From Baylisascaris procyonis (lineage: Eukaryota > Nematoda > Chromadorea > Rhabditida > Ascarididae): a stretch of DNA of 64,000 bases. Both the position numbers and the translations under genes were made by a program. The stretch is taken from contig JAZARR010000179.1 in NCBI GenBank assembly GCA_037389465.1, positions 3,196,501 to 3,260,500 of the forward strand, written 5' to 3'. Each line of letters opens with the position of its first letter. Position 1 is the stretch's first letter. Below the pieces are notes generated by a model. That model was given only the letters and a program-made list of their open reading frames with translations, did no database searches and had not been told where the DNA came from. Of this stretch, positions 1 to 13,011 are shown one piece after another.

Positions 1-524
1 CTTTTCGCTTTTATATAAATTAGATGGCAGACGATCACATTAATTTTTATACAAAATAGCCAAAGTTAAAATATTTCAAAAGAGGAAAGCTATCTATTTA
101 TTAAAAAATAAAATCACTTCTGCATCGGAATCAGCTTGTCTTATATGCTAATTGCACAAAGTTGCTGATGGCATTTGAATCATAAAATATTGAAATATTC
201 ATGCGGCAAATATTATCTTGTTATATATTTAGCGTTGCTGAATAATGGGTAATATTTCAAAATTTCAAATATGGGCAATTCAACAGTCGACACAGCTGGA
301 AGGAATACTCGCATATTGCATACAGAGCGATAGGTGAGATGACTCGCTAAAGCACTACAAGACGGAGAGAGGGTCCTGAAGTGGAAGAAGCTGGTGAGTG
401 GGTTCACTGCAGGATTCCGCGTAATGCTGAGGAACGACATTTAATAGAAAAAGCTTAACCGCAAAACTCAACGCAAGCCGCCATCGATTTGCAAGAACAG
501 TTACACAGGAATGATGTTCAACGT

Positions 525-1097
525 TTATGTCATCGAATTCGATTTGGAATTGCATATTTGGAACATCGACCTCTGTTTGGAAGGCGTTATTGTGCCGATG
601 AGAGTGCTGCCGTGGTAATCTGTAGTAATACTGCTCGAAATACATAGGGACGATGAGAGTATGGCTACGACACTTTGACGACGGTGTGATGAACGATAAC
701 TCACCTGCAATGATAATACAACTACTTGGCGACATCAAAGATTATCGACGACTTCTACATTTCACTACTGCGCAGATCGTTTTGCTGTGTACATGAGTGC
801 GGGTTGCGATGTTATCCATCTTCGAATCGCTCAATTAGAACTTCTTATTGTGTCTTATTGTGTACCTGCTGTAAGAATGATGAGGTAATCATGGAAAGAT
901 GAAATGTTGAGCGACGAAATGGAGTTATGTCGATGCGATCGATAACTTTGTGGAACGATTGGATTTTGTGAAGGCCGCGGTCACGTCGGTCGTATTCTCG
1001 ATTTCTAGGGCATGAAGAGTCAAGGAGATTTTCTATGTTGGGATCTGGTAATAGTATATTGATAGCGCTTTTTGTTGTCGATATGGATTGACAGAAG
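525..1097 (-). CDS. Putative 3' part of an unidentified minus-strand gene (two exons)
   Basis: Two exons can be joined on the minus strand. The first, 1097 down to 866, follows an ATTTTAG acceptor and ends at CAGCAG|GTACAC. It reads 77 open codons, including NILLPDPNIENLL and RREYD-like charged segments. A 161-base intron (705-865) ends in CATTGCAG. The second exon, 704 down to 525, stays in phase, reads 59 residues rich in Ser and Thr, and ends at a stop. I do not recognise a family. Frames in the opposite strand of this stretch are also partly open, so the coding claim rests on the matched donor, acceptor and phase only. The open frame continues upstream of the acceptor to about 1190, so the intron may be false. 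It could equally be chance. Confidence 0.28.
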
Positions 1098-1473
1098 CTA
1101 AAATATTGTGAGAGTAATTTCTTTGCATCCTTCACCTCTTGTTCCGTTCTCGACCTGGATTCCAGGAATTGCCTTATCACTACGCAGCATTCGCTTCTTT
1201 ATTTTATGTTCGCTTAAGTTGAAACATTTATCAGTAGCTTGTTGGGCAAATTGTTACCCAAGAAAAACATACTTTTATGTGGAAAATGGCTCTTTTTTGA
1301 AATGTTCCCAATTTTGCCCATATTTTCTGATATTTGCTAGTTGCATAGTAAAATCATCACTCCATATTATACGTAAAATCTTGTTTATAGTAGAAAGACT
1401 CATTAAGGAGAAATTAGATGTTTTCAGTGGTGATTGGTATTATATATTTATTATTATTTTTTTTTTACATCAG

Positions 1474-2578
1474 ATATTTCTATGTTAGAAAATCGCTAAA
1501 TAAATTGATGTTGAAGGGTAGCGCAGTCGCCACATCGACTATACCAAAGCAAGGAGCATTGAGGACACCAGTGAATCCGTGGAATACAGGTGCTAGTCAA
1601 CAGTCAACGATGTCTAAGCCTACACAGCAACTTCGTGACTCTCGACCGATGGCGCCTGCGACGAGCATCCAAGCAGCGTCACACCAAAGTGGACAGTTGA
1701 AGATGGCAAGAGGTGGACAAGGAGGTCATCAAGAAGGTTCAGCAAGTGGACAGAAGACCCTTACACGCAGTGAGCGGCGTGCCCAGCGGCGAGCCGCGTT
1801 TTTGGCGACGAAAACTGCAGCGCTTGCGGAAGCTGCAAAGGCTGCCGTAGAGCCGATTGAGACAAAAGATGATCTAAGTCGTGCTGGTAGCGGAACATGG
1901 GGAAAAGACACCGGTATGTTCTTCGGACGTTTTGAAAGTGGAGTTTCTTCAGTTAGGGGTGTCGGTTATTCACCACAGACGGGTCCGTTCGTTGCAGAGG
2001 CAGCCCATGGTTTTGGGGCTTTTGCCTCACATGTGCCACCTACATCGATGAACAAGAACACAGCCCTCGCTATTGGCACAACGGCGACCTGGGAAGATCT
2101 CGGTTCCACAGTATCGGCTCTCTTTAATAATGCCAAGAAGCAGACAACGCAGAATCCGGCAAAGTTTCCAGATAAGAAATCCAGTATCGGGGTATCGATT
2201 AGCAACATCGATGGACCTCCTCCACCACCACCACCTTCATCGTCGTCGACACATTACGACCCTATGTCGCCGGCTGTGGTGACCCAGTACAGTGGACAGC
2301 CAACCAAATATGCACAACCAACCACAACAAGGGTTTATAATCCGACAGTTGCAAACTATGGCTTGCCAAATACGGCTAAGCCACTCTACTCAGCAATTGC
2401 CACTACGGAAAGTGTTTTCGCAGCAGGCTTGAAACAGCCAGTATACGCTAGCGTGGAGCAACCGGTATATAGCAGCATGCAGCAGTCTTCAGTTTATCCA
2501 CCAGCGTCGGCCACACAGCCGCAGGCGAGCTCTTACTTCAGCTACTTCTCTTCGTTCCCTTCATACAATCAATTTTGA
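1474..2578 (+). CDS. Terminal exon of an unrecognised low-complexity protein (proline, serine, glutamine, tyrosine rich)
   Basis: This is by far the longest open frame of the window, about 368 codons to a TGA at 2576-2578. Its composition and codon use differ sharply from the AT-rich surroundings. Seen in the protein: a basic stretch RSERRAQRRAAF near 1769-1804 followed by an Ala-rich segment, a Gly/Phe segment (GMFFGRF, GFGAFAS), a run of seven prolines followed by serines near 2216-2250, and a Tyr/Gln/Pro/Ser tail ending SYNQF. No catalytic or folded domain is evident. The left edge is placed after a strong acceptor (T-rich tract then ACATCAG, 1471-1473), which enters the frame at codon position 3. 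The upstream exons would lie left of it, possibly outside the window. Alternatively the frame starts at the ATG at 1418, which would give a hydrophobic N-terminus (MFSVVIGIIYLLLFFF), or at the ATG at 1508. The composition suggests a disordered, possibly RNA-associated protein, but that is inference. Confidence 0.7.
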
Positions 2579-5500
2579 TCTTTGTACTATGACGATGTTT
2601 TTTGTTTCACGCGCTACCAAGGGAGTGGGAGAGGTGAAGGAAAATTGTGAAATCTTTTGTGCCCACCTCTAAGAAGTCGCTGTTTTTAGTGATGGAAACA
2701 TTTATGCGAGACGTTATACACAGGTCAACTTCATTAAATAACATACATATTTGCAGACAAGAAATCACAGCTTGTTTTTCAATATCCCAATTGCCACCAA
2801 TCATAATTTTCTGAATGTTTTTTCATCCTGCAATGCAGATTGCCATCTTATCGTGCTTTCGGCATATCTACTATTAGGTTGGGCTGCAGATGGTTGTAGT
2901 TCCGGTGAGCATATATTTTCCTGTCTTTCAATATGTCGTTTAGTATGCATTTGGCGCTTTTCTTTTGTACCCCATCCTTCCTTTGGCATGGAATATTTGT
3001 GACACTTTGTGCTTTCAGACTTCTTTTGTGAGTACGCGCAGATCAAGACATTTTTTTTTGCAGCGCTACTTCTTTAAATGATGGAAAATTGTGGCGAAAT
3101 GTTTTTTGGCGATTCATCGCTACTCTGTCGGTTAGGTATAGAATTCATATACCGATTTCCTGTGTTAGCTTGTTGCATTGAATATTTCCTTATCTTTTAG
3201 TACATTTTGCCCGCACCTCCTTTTGGCTGATAGTGATTGGAATTTATGTTGGGTATTTTTGGAGACCGTCAGTAGGAAGAATTCCATGAGAATTTTGAGT
3301 ATACAAAGTATGGAGAACCTTTCTTTTTAATTTCTTGCAAGATTTATACGGTTGTTTAGTCTATGGATCAAGGCTTCTGGATTAAGGCTTCATGAGAGCA
3401 AATTTAATAAAGTGCAAACGTTTGTTAGATGCAGTTAATAGTTCTTCAGGAATGCTCACTGTTTACTTGAGGAGTTTCTATTAGTGTTTGACCGTTGCTA
3501 TTACGCAATCCCTCACTCGGTTTTATACGGATGTATGGTGACTGTACATTGTCACGTTGCTTCTAGAGTTGTTCGCAAGAGGAATGACTAAACGTTTTAC
3601 AATATCTCTGCTCGGCTGTTATGTGATAAGGATTATTATTAGATTTTTTTACGAGCTATTATTAGAATTAATTCTTAAAATAAGGCATAGTGGGGACAAA
3701 CTTCCCTCTCCATCCTACCTTGGTAGTGCGATATGAGAGCGTTTTTGCGAGTTCTTGCCATCGTATGGGCTTCGTTTATTCATTTACTATTTAACTACGG
3801 GAAATGCGCAATAGAGATGGCAACAACGTTAATGAAATATTTTAAGTTATTGTATCCGACAACAGAAATTTTCGCTGTAACGATATCAGTAAGGGGGCGA
3901 ACTTACGTTCTGTCGTAAAAAATACTTTTCAGTATTCTTTCTATAAAAGGACATCTGCTAATATCAAAAAAAAGTAGGCATTACATTTTTTAAATAGAGA
4001 GGGAATTAAGCAATAAAAAGAACGCTTCGAAATCGTTGATTTTCTTGTGGATTAAATGTTATTTTTTTCTGGATCTATCATTTGAATGCCCATATGGTAA
4101 TGCATTTTTTTTTTAAGATTATCGTTCATTAAGTGAATATTTGTTTGGCAAGTGGCACTATGAATTTTATGTTCATTGTTATGAAGTAAATACTTTCATC
4201 TGTACTATGACTTATCCCTTTTTTTTCGTATTGTTTTTTTTTTGTCTTTTTACTTTATATTTCTTGTTTAATGTTCTCTCTTTTTGTAATTTAATTGCGA
4301 TTTCTCCTCTTTAATTTAATCTTTCTTAAATTTCTATATTTACAGCATTTCTTTGAATTCTACATTTTCTGTCGCTAAATGAAAAGTGATGGATGCTATT
4401 CCCATCAATGCGACTTGAATTTTTTATTTCCATCTTTTGATGTGTTTTTAAATTTTAATACACCCGAATTTAGATAATCTTTTAGAGAAAAATGGCGAGA
4501 GATGAATGTTTCAGATATATTTCTGTTTGTTTGAGCCCAAATGTGCATAATAGGATATTGTTTCCATCGATGATTGCATCTTTCAGTGCAATTGCTTATT
4601 TTACGAACCGCTTCAGCTAGATTTCACTCAGTGATCGAGGTAAGGCGGTTTCTGCTCAAATCCAAAATGAGATGGTACTAGTTTGTTCGATATTCGAGCA
4701 ACTAGAAATAACATTTCATATCGCAGCTCATACTTGTTTATTGTCACTCGTTGTTTGGGGCATTGTAAGGCGCTGTTTTGTTATTCGATCGTTGATCGGC
4801 TATATGCTTGAATAGTTGCCAGTTGGCTGTCATCAATTCATACGAATTCAATGAAAGGTGCGATGTATTGTGATGAATATTCACAATGAGTGAGACCATG
4901 ATATGGGCTGGTACAGGAATTTTTGAATTAGAAGTGAATTCGAAACAGACAAGATTCTTTATTGAGAGATATTCTGCGAGATATCGTCCTGCATGGCCAA
5001 TTTTTGGCGTCTATTGAAGATTTGAATGGATTTCATGGATAGAGTCGACTTGTTCATCGAAGATATCGGCGAAAGGAAACGTGACCATTATTTGTGTGTT
5101 GTTGTACGGCATTTTAATCGATATTATTTTTTAAAGAGTGAGCGGCATTTCCAAACATTTCTGTGGTTATATTTTTGGCGATACTGTAATCATCATAAAT
5201 TGTTTTTATATGAAGAGTTGTAGTTTTGCGATCTTCATTTTGATCACTCGCAGTATTGTCGATTTATTTTTATGACGCTTTAAATGCGTAAAAATAAAAA
5301 AGTTTTTTTTTTTACTTTTGTTTTATAATATTTGTTTGAGGATGATTGGTTTTATCCACAATATTTTTATTGCGTTACTTCAAAAGAAAAGATTTGTCCG
5401 GTTTATATCATCTATAGATTTATCTCTGATCACTAAGGGAAGGCATTGTGAATTTCTTTTGTTGCCTAATGTGTTTGTTTTCATCGTATTATTATCTCAA

Positions 5501-8478
5501 ATTGTAATAGAAGAATATAATGCAATATATTGCTATTGCTTCGTTGAATGAAAAGAATGACCATAAATGAAGCTATGCGAGGTAAGCAATGCTCTAAGTT
5601 TTTGAGGTGTTTTTGTGTTGGCAAGACCGTTAAAGCAATTGGAACATGAAAGAAGGATCGATGAAGACCAAGTCGAGAACGTTGTGGTGGATGAGAATCG
5701 ACGAACAAAGGAAATGGCGTGGAAGCTAGAAATCCTCTTCATTTGATCTCTTTTAAAAGAAGATTAATGTAGAAGGATGTGCGGATGATATCGAAGGGAG
5801 CTGTTGAGCTTTGATAGATTCGCTACTGCATCTAGATAGAAGATGTTCTCTTTCATTTGGTGATCCGGTTCTACAAAATCTTCGATACACAAAAAACGAA
5901 AGTTGAGGTTGTTGAATGATACGTTCTGAAGAAGATGATCGTTGCCTTCGGATTAGCAGTGTGAGAGATATGCTTCTCATGGGTACGCTTCGATGATGGC
6001 ATGTCGGTTGCTGGCGAGTAAGACTGAAAGGTCAGCACTGGTTGAATGCATGATGCGAGAGCGTTGCCTTCTTTCATCGTGCCTTAGTTTCTTTTTTTAT
6101 GTGGATTATTTTTTCCTTCAATTCTAATTTATTTTATATATGATTCAACGTTTAGAGGTTGGGAAACATAGAGGGTTTATATTTGTGCAACTCTTTGGAT
6201 TTGTTTTCTTCATATTTAACCGAGTGCTTTCTTCTGTCTTTTTTTTTTTTTTTCGATGCTCGCTGCTATTTTATGGTTAATTCCAATCGTAGAGAATGCT
6301 AGCATTAGGGAATCTTCCTGTCTGTTGTAGCTTCCGCCTTGTTGTTACAGCTTCTTCTAGTTTTATCTGAGTGATGCTCGATGAATATAGTCGAATATAG
6401 AGTATCCGGATATAAGCAGTCGTCGATCAATTACTTCATGCGAAATATTTCCTGCGACAGCTGTTTGGTTATTGTGGGTGCGGACGTGTTGATGCTCTAT
6501 CATCGAGAAGCTCGCTTATCACTTTTGGACGTTGCAGTTTGTCCGCTGTCGAATAATTTGGAAAAGCGGATCTCAGGCATGGACAAGGTGGATTTCGGAT
6601 GAATGGATCGGGTTGTAAAAATCATTTCTCTTTCTCTCTCTCTGCATATCCGGAGTTGCTATTATGCTGACGAGGAATGGAAAGGCAAATCTGGCTGAGG
6701 TTATGTTATACGTGTCATTAAAGTATTTTAAATGGAACTGATGTAATAATGCTGCATTATGATGCAGATTAACTATTAAATCGGAAGTATTGCTGTTCGT
6801 TTGTTAAGTGCGATATGAGAGGACGACTTAAGTGAGAGTTTAACATTGATGTGCATGATGAGATGTTGCTATTAAAGCTAATGAGTTGTGATTGTAACGA
6901 ATTTCCTTTTGTATGGTCGATTACGTTTGTATTTGTAGTGAATGGTCTTCAATGCAAACGCACATGAAGGGTTAGTAGACGAGTAGATCTTTTCTCTACT
7001 CTATACAATGCCTATAAAGGCTTAGTGTGCACTATGAATTACGATTGTCATTTGTGTTGATATTTTTGGATAGTCTTATATACAGCATCTCATAATATGA
7101 TTCGACAATTATTACACTTTTTGGAACGATTTCATGTCTGTCCTTCTTCTTGAATACGTAATTGCTTTCAGAATTTTATTGTAGAGCAGCCAAAATTATG
7201 AAGTTTGCGCAGTGCTCATATGCAGAATTTTCATGCATCGCATTTAAATAGCACTTTGAAGCAACCGGAAATTTGTGGAGTTGAAGTTAGGAGAGGGTTG
7301 GATCTGCGGATGCGGCTAGTCGGACCTTTGAACTCCACTTGCAAAGAATTAAGCAGCAAGTTGAGTTTATTTTAATCAGTATAAAATAGGCTGTGCAGTG
7401 AACCTGTGAAGATGTTGCGAGGTTAGTTTGTTTTTACTCACTCGATTCGAAGTGTAAATTGCTCATAAATGACAAAAATTCAAGAATGCACTTCGAAAGA
7501 GCGGAAGAGTTGGGGAGCGTTCGAACGTATATATCGCCTAGTTTGCAGTCACCGAAGACTGTATGATAGTGCTAGATTCGGTTTTTTTGGGATTGGGGGA
7601 GGGGGAGGGAGCGGGAGAAAGAAGGAGAAACTCATCGTATTTTCTAAGTTTATATGGAGACATAAGAGTTTTTTTTAGTTCTTTCAACGATAGATTTTCT
7701 AAGAATATTTCAATGTTTGAGTTATTGAGCGCATTGATCGGTTTCATCACCTATTTGAGTGACGGATGAAAAAAACGTTTATGAAACCTGTGTACGGAAG
7801 AAGTGCATTTTCCCTTAAAGTTTTTTGATGTAATTTTAATTCTATTCGCATAAGGATGCTAAAATTAGCTTAAAGTCACGAAGTTTTTTGTGTGGTCTTG
7901 TATGAGTGGTTTATCAACAAAATAGTTGAGGTTTCAATTTTCTATCGCATTAATTCAACGATATTTCATTATGCCTTTTTTTGCGGTTTTTATTGGGTTT
8001 TTTGTTTATTTATTTTTTATTTATATAAGGAAATTTGTTTGTTTTCAGAGAATCGATCTTGCCAAGAAGGGTATTTCATTTGCTACTTTCTTTGACGATT
8101 GCACATTCATTGCTTATACAAGCACGTCCAGTTTTGGACTTGATAGTTTATCGTATTTTTGATTTCCAAGTTTTTTTGTTTTAGTTTGGCATTGATGGTA
8201 ATTTTATCATTAATTAGGATACCTAAAAATGCAACAAGATAAATAGGCTTTGTATTTATGAATAGTGCAGGCTCGTTGTGAATGTTAGCAATAAGGAAAA
8301 AATTTTATTTGATTTATTTTGGCTGCTGCTTTTACTGCAGTTGGGAAATGAGAGGGACATTTGATGTATTTGATGGATGAAAAAATTGAATAAGGGAATC
8401 AAATTCAGCCATTTTCTGTTCGATGTACTTCGTTGGAAAGACGAAAATGTTTCAAAGCATGTAGGCGAACTTTATATT
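2579..8478. other. Long non-coding stretch
   Basis: I find no exon chain here. Short open frames exist on both strands, none longer than about 80 codons and none with family similarity. The parts at 5560-6080 and 6380-6610 are less AT-rich. They show short open frames in several frames on both strands, for example a 73-codon plus frame at 6381-6602 and a minus frame of about 85 codons following CTTTCAG at about 6030. A G-rich tract lies at 7589-7615. Confidence 0.5.
7589..7615 (+). other. G-quadruplex-type tract
   Basis: Five G runs of three or more are separated by one- to three-base loops (GGGATTGGGGG, then AGGGGG, AGGG, AGCGGG). This fits the G3+N1-7 pattern. It sits in AT-rich DNA with no gene nearby. 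Confidence 0.6.
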
Positions 8479-8900
<422 letters not shown>

Positions 8901-9924
8901 AGAGCATAGGCGGGTACATATTGATGCCATTGAATCGTTTACTTTTAAAAGCCGATTATAGTATAGGCGCCGATTGTGTTTGAAAGCATATTAGGAATTG
9001 TCTTGGTGAATAATACCGTATGACCTGAATAAAACTCCCGAGCTTCTGAAGTAAAAAGTGAAGTAAATGAGAGGACTCCTTATTGGTGGAGTGCTCTATT
9101 CAAGGTTATACGGTAATTGCTTTTATATCGTTAATGTGAATAATTTGCGTTGATAACGACTACGGGAATGAGTTTCTGTTGAGAATTATATATGCTGAAT
9201 GGATTGCATTTTAGATGATGGAGGTTGACGCACTATCGGAACATGTGGAAGTATCTCGTTCAGTGCATATCGGCCTATATAAAAAGAAGGGAGAGAGGAA
9301 TTGCGTAAGGTCGGCGAATCGCTTCCTTCATTCGTTATCTCTTCCGCTTAAAATAAGCGGTTTCTTTGCATCTTTGCATATTCCTTTGTGGATTTGTGAT
9401 GCAATGCCAACAGCCGATTTTCCTCGTTCGTTTTAATAATCCAAATATCTTTTTAAGAATAATTACTGTGATCGCTTCTACTAAACATTTCAAAGGGTGA
9501 GGAAGAGGAAGCGGGGGGTCATTATCTTCCGTGCATTGTCGGACTCATCTTACTGTTAGGTGATCGACTTTCAGCAGAAAGATGCAAGCAATAAAGGTAG
9601 CGGTAATGTGCTGTCCAAGATGCATGACGTCATTAAGTCGGATATCAGCACTACCATCCGCACGTTTCATTCTTGTTGAATTATCGTGATCTAGTTTTAT
9701 TATTGCTGTGATTATTTCTATGGCGCTAATGAATAAGTAACTTATCGGTATAATTTTATCCCCTTCTTCTTTTCATTTCCTCGGTAACATCTGCTATTAT
9801 TCCATTCAAAATGCGCGTTCCGGACTGCACTTTATTTTCCTTATTGATAAGATACATTCTACAACATCACGCGCAATACTGCACAATCTGGCCAGCAACC
9901 TGGATGTAGTTTTGTCGCAGATAG

Positions 9925-10000
9925 CAGTGGCCGGAACCTAACCACCGTCGGTCAGAGTCATGGATAGATGCCTTCACCACTAAGCCATTTGCACAGCAAC
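9925..10000 (-). repeat. tRNA-like (SINE-type) sequence with A and B boxes
   Basis: Read on the minus strand, the sequence has an RNA polymerase III A box (TGGCTTAGTGG, about 9977-9987), then the stretch CATCTATCCATGACTC, then a B-box-like GGTTCCGGCC (about 9930-9939), at roughly tRNA spacing. The B box departs from the GGTTCGANNCC consensus and I see no clean acceptor stem. A decayed tRNA-derived SINE is therefore more likely than a functional tRNA gene. Confidence 0.45.
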
Positions 10001-10407
10001 ATTCCCGCTTACATTTGATTTATTCACGGTTTCGCTTGGCGATGCGAATGAACTGGAAAAAAACTTTCAGAGCTCCATAATTTTCCAATTTTTCAATAAA
10101 TACAACATCGATTTACTGAATATTTCATTGAATTCAGTCAGTTCATTGAATTCACTCGTTCGACACCAAAATCATTCAAATCAGAGAAAATTCCCCTGTG
10201 CCATTGCAATCGAAAAATCGCTATTTTTGGGAGACCATATCCCAGCTTCGGATCAGCACTGCGGTCTACCTAAAGCATCATTCGTAACGTCGGTTACTGG
10301 TCTAGTACAAATCCCCAGCAGAAGTAATCGAGAGCTTGGTGCTCCTGGAGTCGTCATTTGGGCAAGAACCAGGTCGGGGGGCATTTTAGGATTCTTTGTT
10401 TTTTGAG

Positions 10408-10800
10408 AAAATTGTGAATGCCAACTCGTACGTGAAGATGTTAAGTGAAAAGGTGATACCTTTATTAAAAGAGCACAGTGTTTATTCATGCACAGTGAGG
10501 CTCGGACTCACTACACAAAGGCTATGCTGAGTTTCCTGCATGAAATTGCCGCTCACTTTTGGATTGGAGGGAGAGGGACCATCATATGGCTACCGAGGAG
10601 CCCAGATCTCACCCCACCCCCCCCCCCCCAGACTTTCCTCTGGGGTTTCGTTAAGAAAATTTGTATGCGCAGAAGAGCTGGTTTTTGGACGTTCTCTGAA
10701 GCTGATTTGAAGAAGCGTTTTTTCATGTGGAGAAGGACTTGTGTCAGCGCACATGCGATGCAGTACGAAAAAGATTGAAACAATGCAATTGGCTCCATAG
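10408..10800 (+). pseudogene. Degraded mariner/Tc1-superfamily transposase fragment
   Basis: The translation carries the landmarks of the C-terminal half of a DDE transposase in two frames. From 10408 one frame reads VNANSYVKMLSEKVIPLL. After a frameshift near 10476-10482 the next reads HYTKAMLSFLHEIAAHFWIG, then a variant of the W-PRSPDLTP-FLWG block at about 10590-10650, then KKICMRRR and a DLKKRF segment. The conserved PRSPDLTP is followed by a homopolymer run of C (10611-10629) where family members normally have Cys-Asp-Phe-Phe, so one catalytic-region residue block is lost. The N-terminal half and the terminal inverted repeats were not found. This is a dead, truncated copy. Confidence 0.75.
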
Positions 10801-12971
10801 CGATTCAACGGAATTGCATTGATCAGTGTTTATTGTGGTGTTCAATTTTTTAACTTCTTGATTTTGGCATCGATCAGCAGCGATTTCATTATGAAATAGT
10901 TGGCACGTAATGGAGCCGAGAGGAATGAAAAGCGATTATTCGTATAGTCTGTCATCCTATTCTTTAATAAGTTGATTGTTTTCAACACCGAGAGGGTTCC
11001 CCTTGGTTAGCTTGCCACAAAACGATTACCAATTTTGCGATGATTTCACTTCCCTCTCCCTCCTCTCGCTCCCTCCACTCAAGAAGTATTTTCCAGTTTC
11101 TTTTTGTGTCCTTTTTTATGATATCCATCGTATATTCAATATTTACGCATTAAGTGAGCGATAACATGTGAACATTATAAATCCACAGTGAGGAAATAAC
11201 ATTTTTATATAAATATTAAATGCACATAAGCGAACACTCCGATATTATTTTCTTATAAAGCACAAAATGTTCGCCACATTAATGAACGATTAATGACAGC
11301 CGTTCGATTTTCTAATGCTCTTGATTGACGATTATCGTTGATTGATTCTTTTGATTGATATCTATCACAAAATTTCGGCTGTTTATCTATATACAGTGTG
11401 ATTTAATGCGTAGAATTAATAGACATATTTGAATTTATTGTAAGCAGATTATGGCCAAAGATAGTTTTGGTATCGTTATAATGGATATAGCGATAATCGG
11501 AATCGCATAATCTCAGATTGGCTTGAAATAAGTATTGTTTTTGTTGCTAATCATAGGAAGTACTAAAGTAGCACACGAATGGATTATCTATATATATTTC
11601 CAAGTTATTTTACAACTTCAAATACTGGCGTTGAGAGAAATTTAATAATACTTGCAATGATTTGTTGATAGAAGGAAAGCGATTTAATTAAAGTTTTTTC
11701 GTTATAAAAAAATCTAGTGGATTTGAATTTCTTCTCTCACCAATTTGTGAAAACTTTTAAGCGATGGAATTTACTATTTAGTGGTAATTTTCTATACAAA
11801 ATTTCCTAAACAATTCGTTAACTTCTCGTTATTGTTGCACGACTCCTTAGTTTTTATTTTTATTTTTTATTTTATTGCATATCGTTACTTTCAAATAAGA
11901 TAAGAATGCAGCATATAATCAAAAGACATTATGAATATTTTTATTCATTTTTTTTGTTGATTACCACAAAAAATCTCTTTAAAAATTTTCATTTATTTTG
12001 CCCCTAAAAAAAAAAAAAAATTTCAAAAATTTTCCACAATAAATAATAATCAAAAAATTTCACCGTTCACATGAATGGATAAAACAAAATGAAATTAAAA
12101 CCGTTGATGTAAATAGCCGCATAAAAAATTTCAAATTCGTTAGTTTAGTGGTTGCATTAAAATTTTCAGATATGATTGCTAGGGGAAATTAAAAATGTCA
12201 CTAACGGAAAAGAGCAAATTTATATGCAAGCGATTGATTCACAAAATGAATCGATCAGACACACAGACATACACATACATACGAGCAAACATCACGTCAG
12301 CATAGTACTTATTTTGCAAGAATTTTCTATTGCAAGAGATAGAGAAGTATAGAATGACTATCTTATCAGGCGTGTTTTTTTTTGAGCGCTTTAGAAAATT
12401 TTCTTGAAGCATATGGCATTAGAATGATGTCATGTCTGCGTTCATATATCTTTCATCAAGAAATTGTCTTTCAGGAGCTATTAAAGGTTACGATGTCATG
12501 TTTGCGCCTACTTATCTATGTCTACCCACTATGTTAATAGTGTTATGTATGTTCATTCGATGTGCGAATAATATATATATTCAACGTCACTATATTTGGG
12601 TTATAAACTTGATAGCATGACTTATAACATATCCATCAAGTTCAAAAAAATTTATAAACGTTTAAGGATACTGTCATGTGAGATTATAGAAAAGCAAAAC
12701 TTTTAGTGTTGACGATTTGCATTGACGCTTAGAGTAATTAAATATTAAAATATTTTTCACTGCGTTTTTTGACACCAATTTGAGAAAATGGTTGCTCAAT
12801 TAGAAGAATACAAGAGCACATATTCGGCCATCTCTTCTGATGTCCTTCTCTATGCGTTTAGTTATTATACAGTCGTATTGGTGCTATAAGTGGGATCGCA
12901 AAAACCTTTATCGTATCAGCATCTTTGGAGCATTTCCTTCCGGTTTCCAACTCCGAATCAACCAACCTAAC

Positions 12972-13011
12972 CCCACTCGATCGAATCGTCGTCTTTGTAC
13001 TCTGCGGCCAT
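12972..13011 (-). CDS. Possible first coding exon of an unidentified minus-strand gene
   Basis: On the minus strand an ATG at 13011-13009 opens 13 codons reading MAAEYKDDDSIEWG, the last glycine being split by a GG|GTTAGG donor. The stretch lies in a GC-richer island rich in CGA and TCG, of the sort seen around worm gene starts. I could not find a downstream exon in the right phase, so this remains a candidate only. Confidence 0.2.

Noticed and set aside
355..738. 127-codon minus-strand frame
   Set aside because: It overlaps the spliced exon reading at 525-704 in a different frame and lacks a family match. Frames of this length occur several times by chance in this window.
9930..9990. Functional tRNA gene
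   Set aside because: The B box is degenerate and no paired acceptor stem could be drawn, so it is listed as a SINE-type relic.
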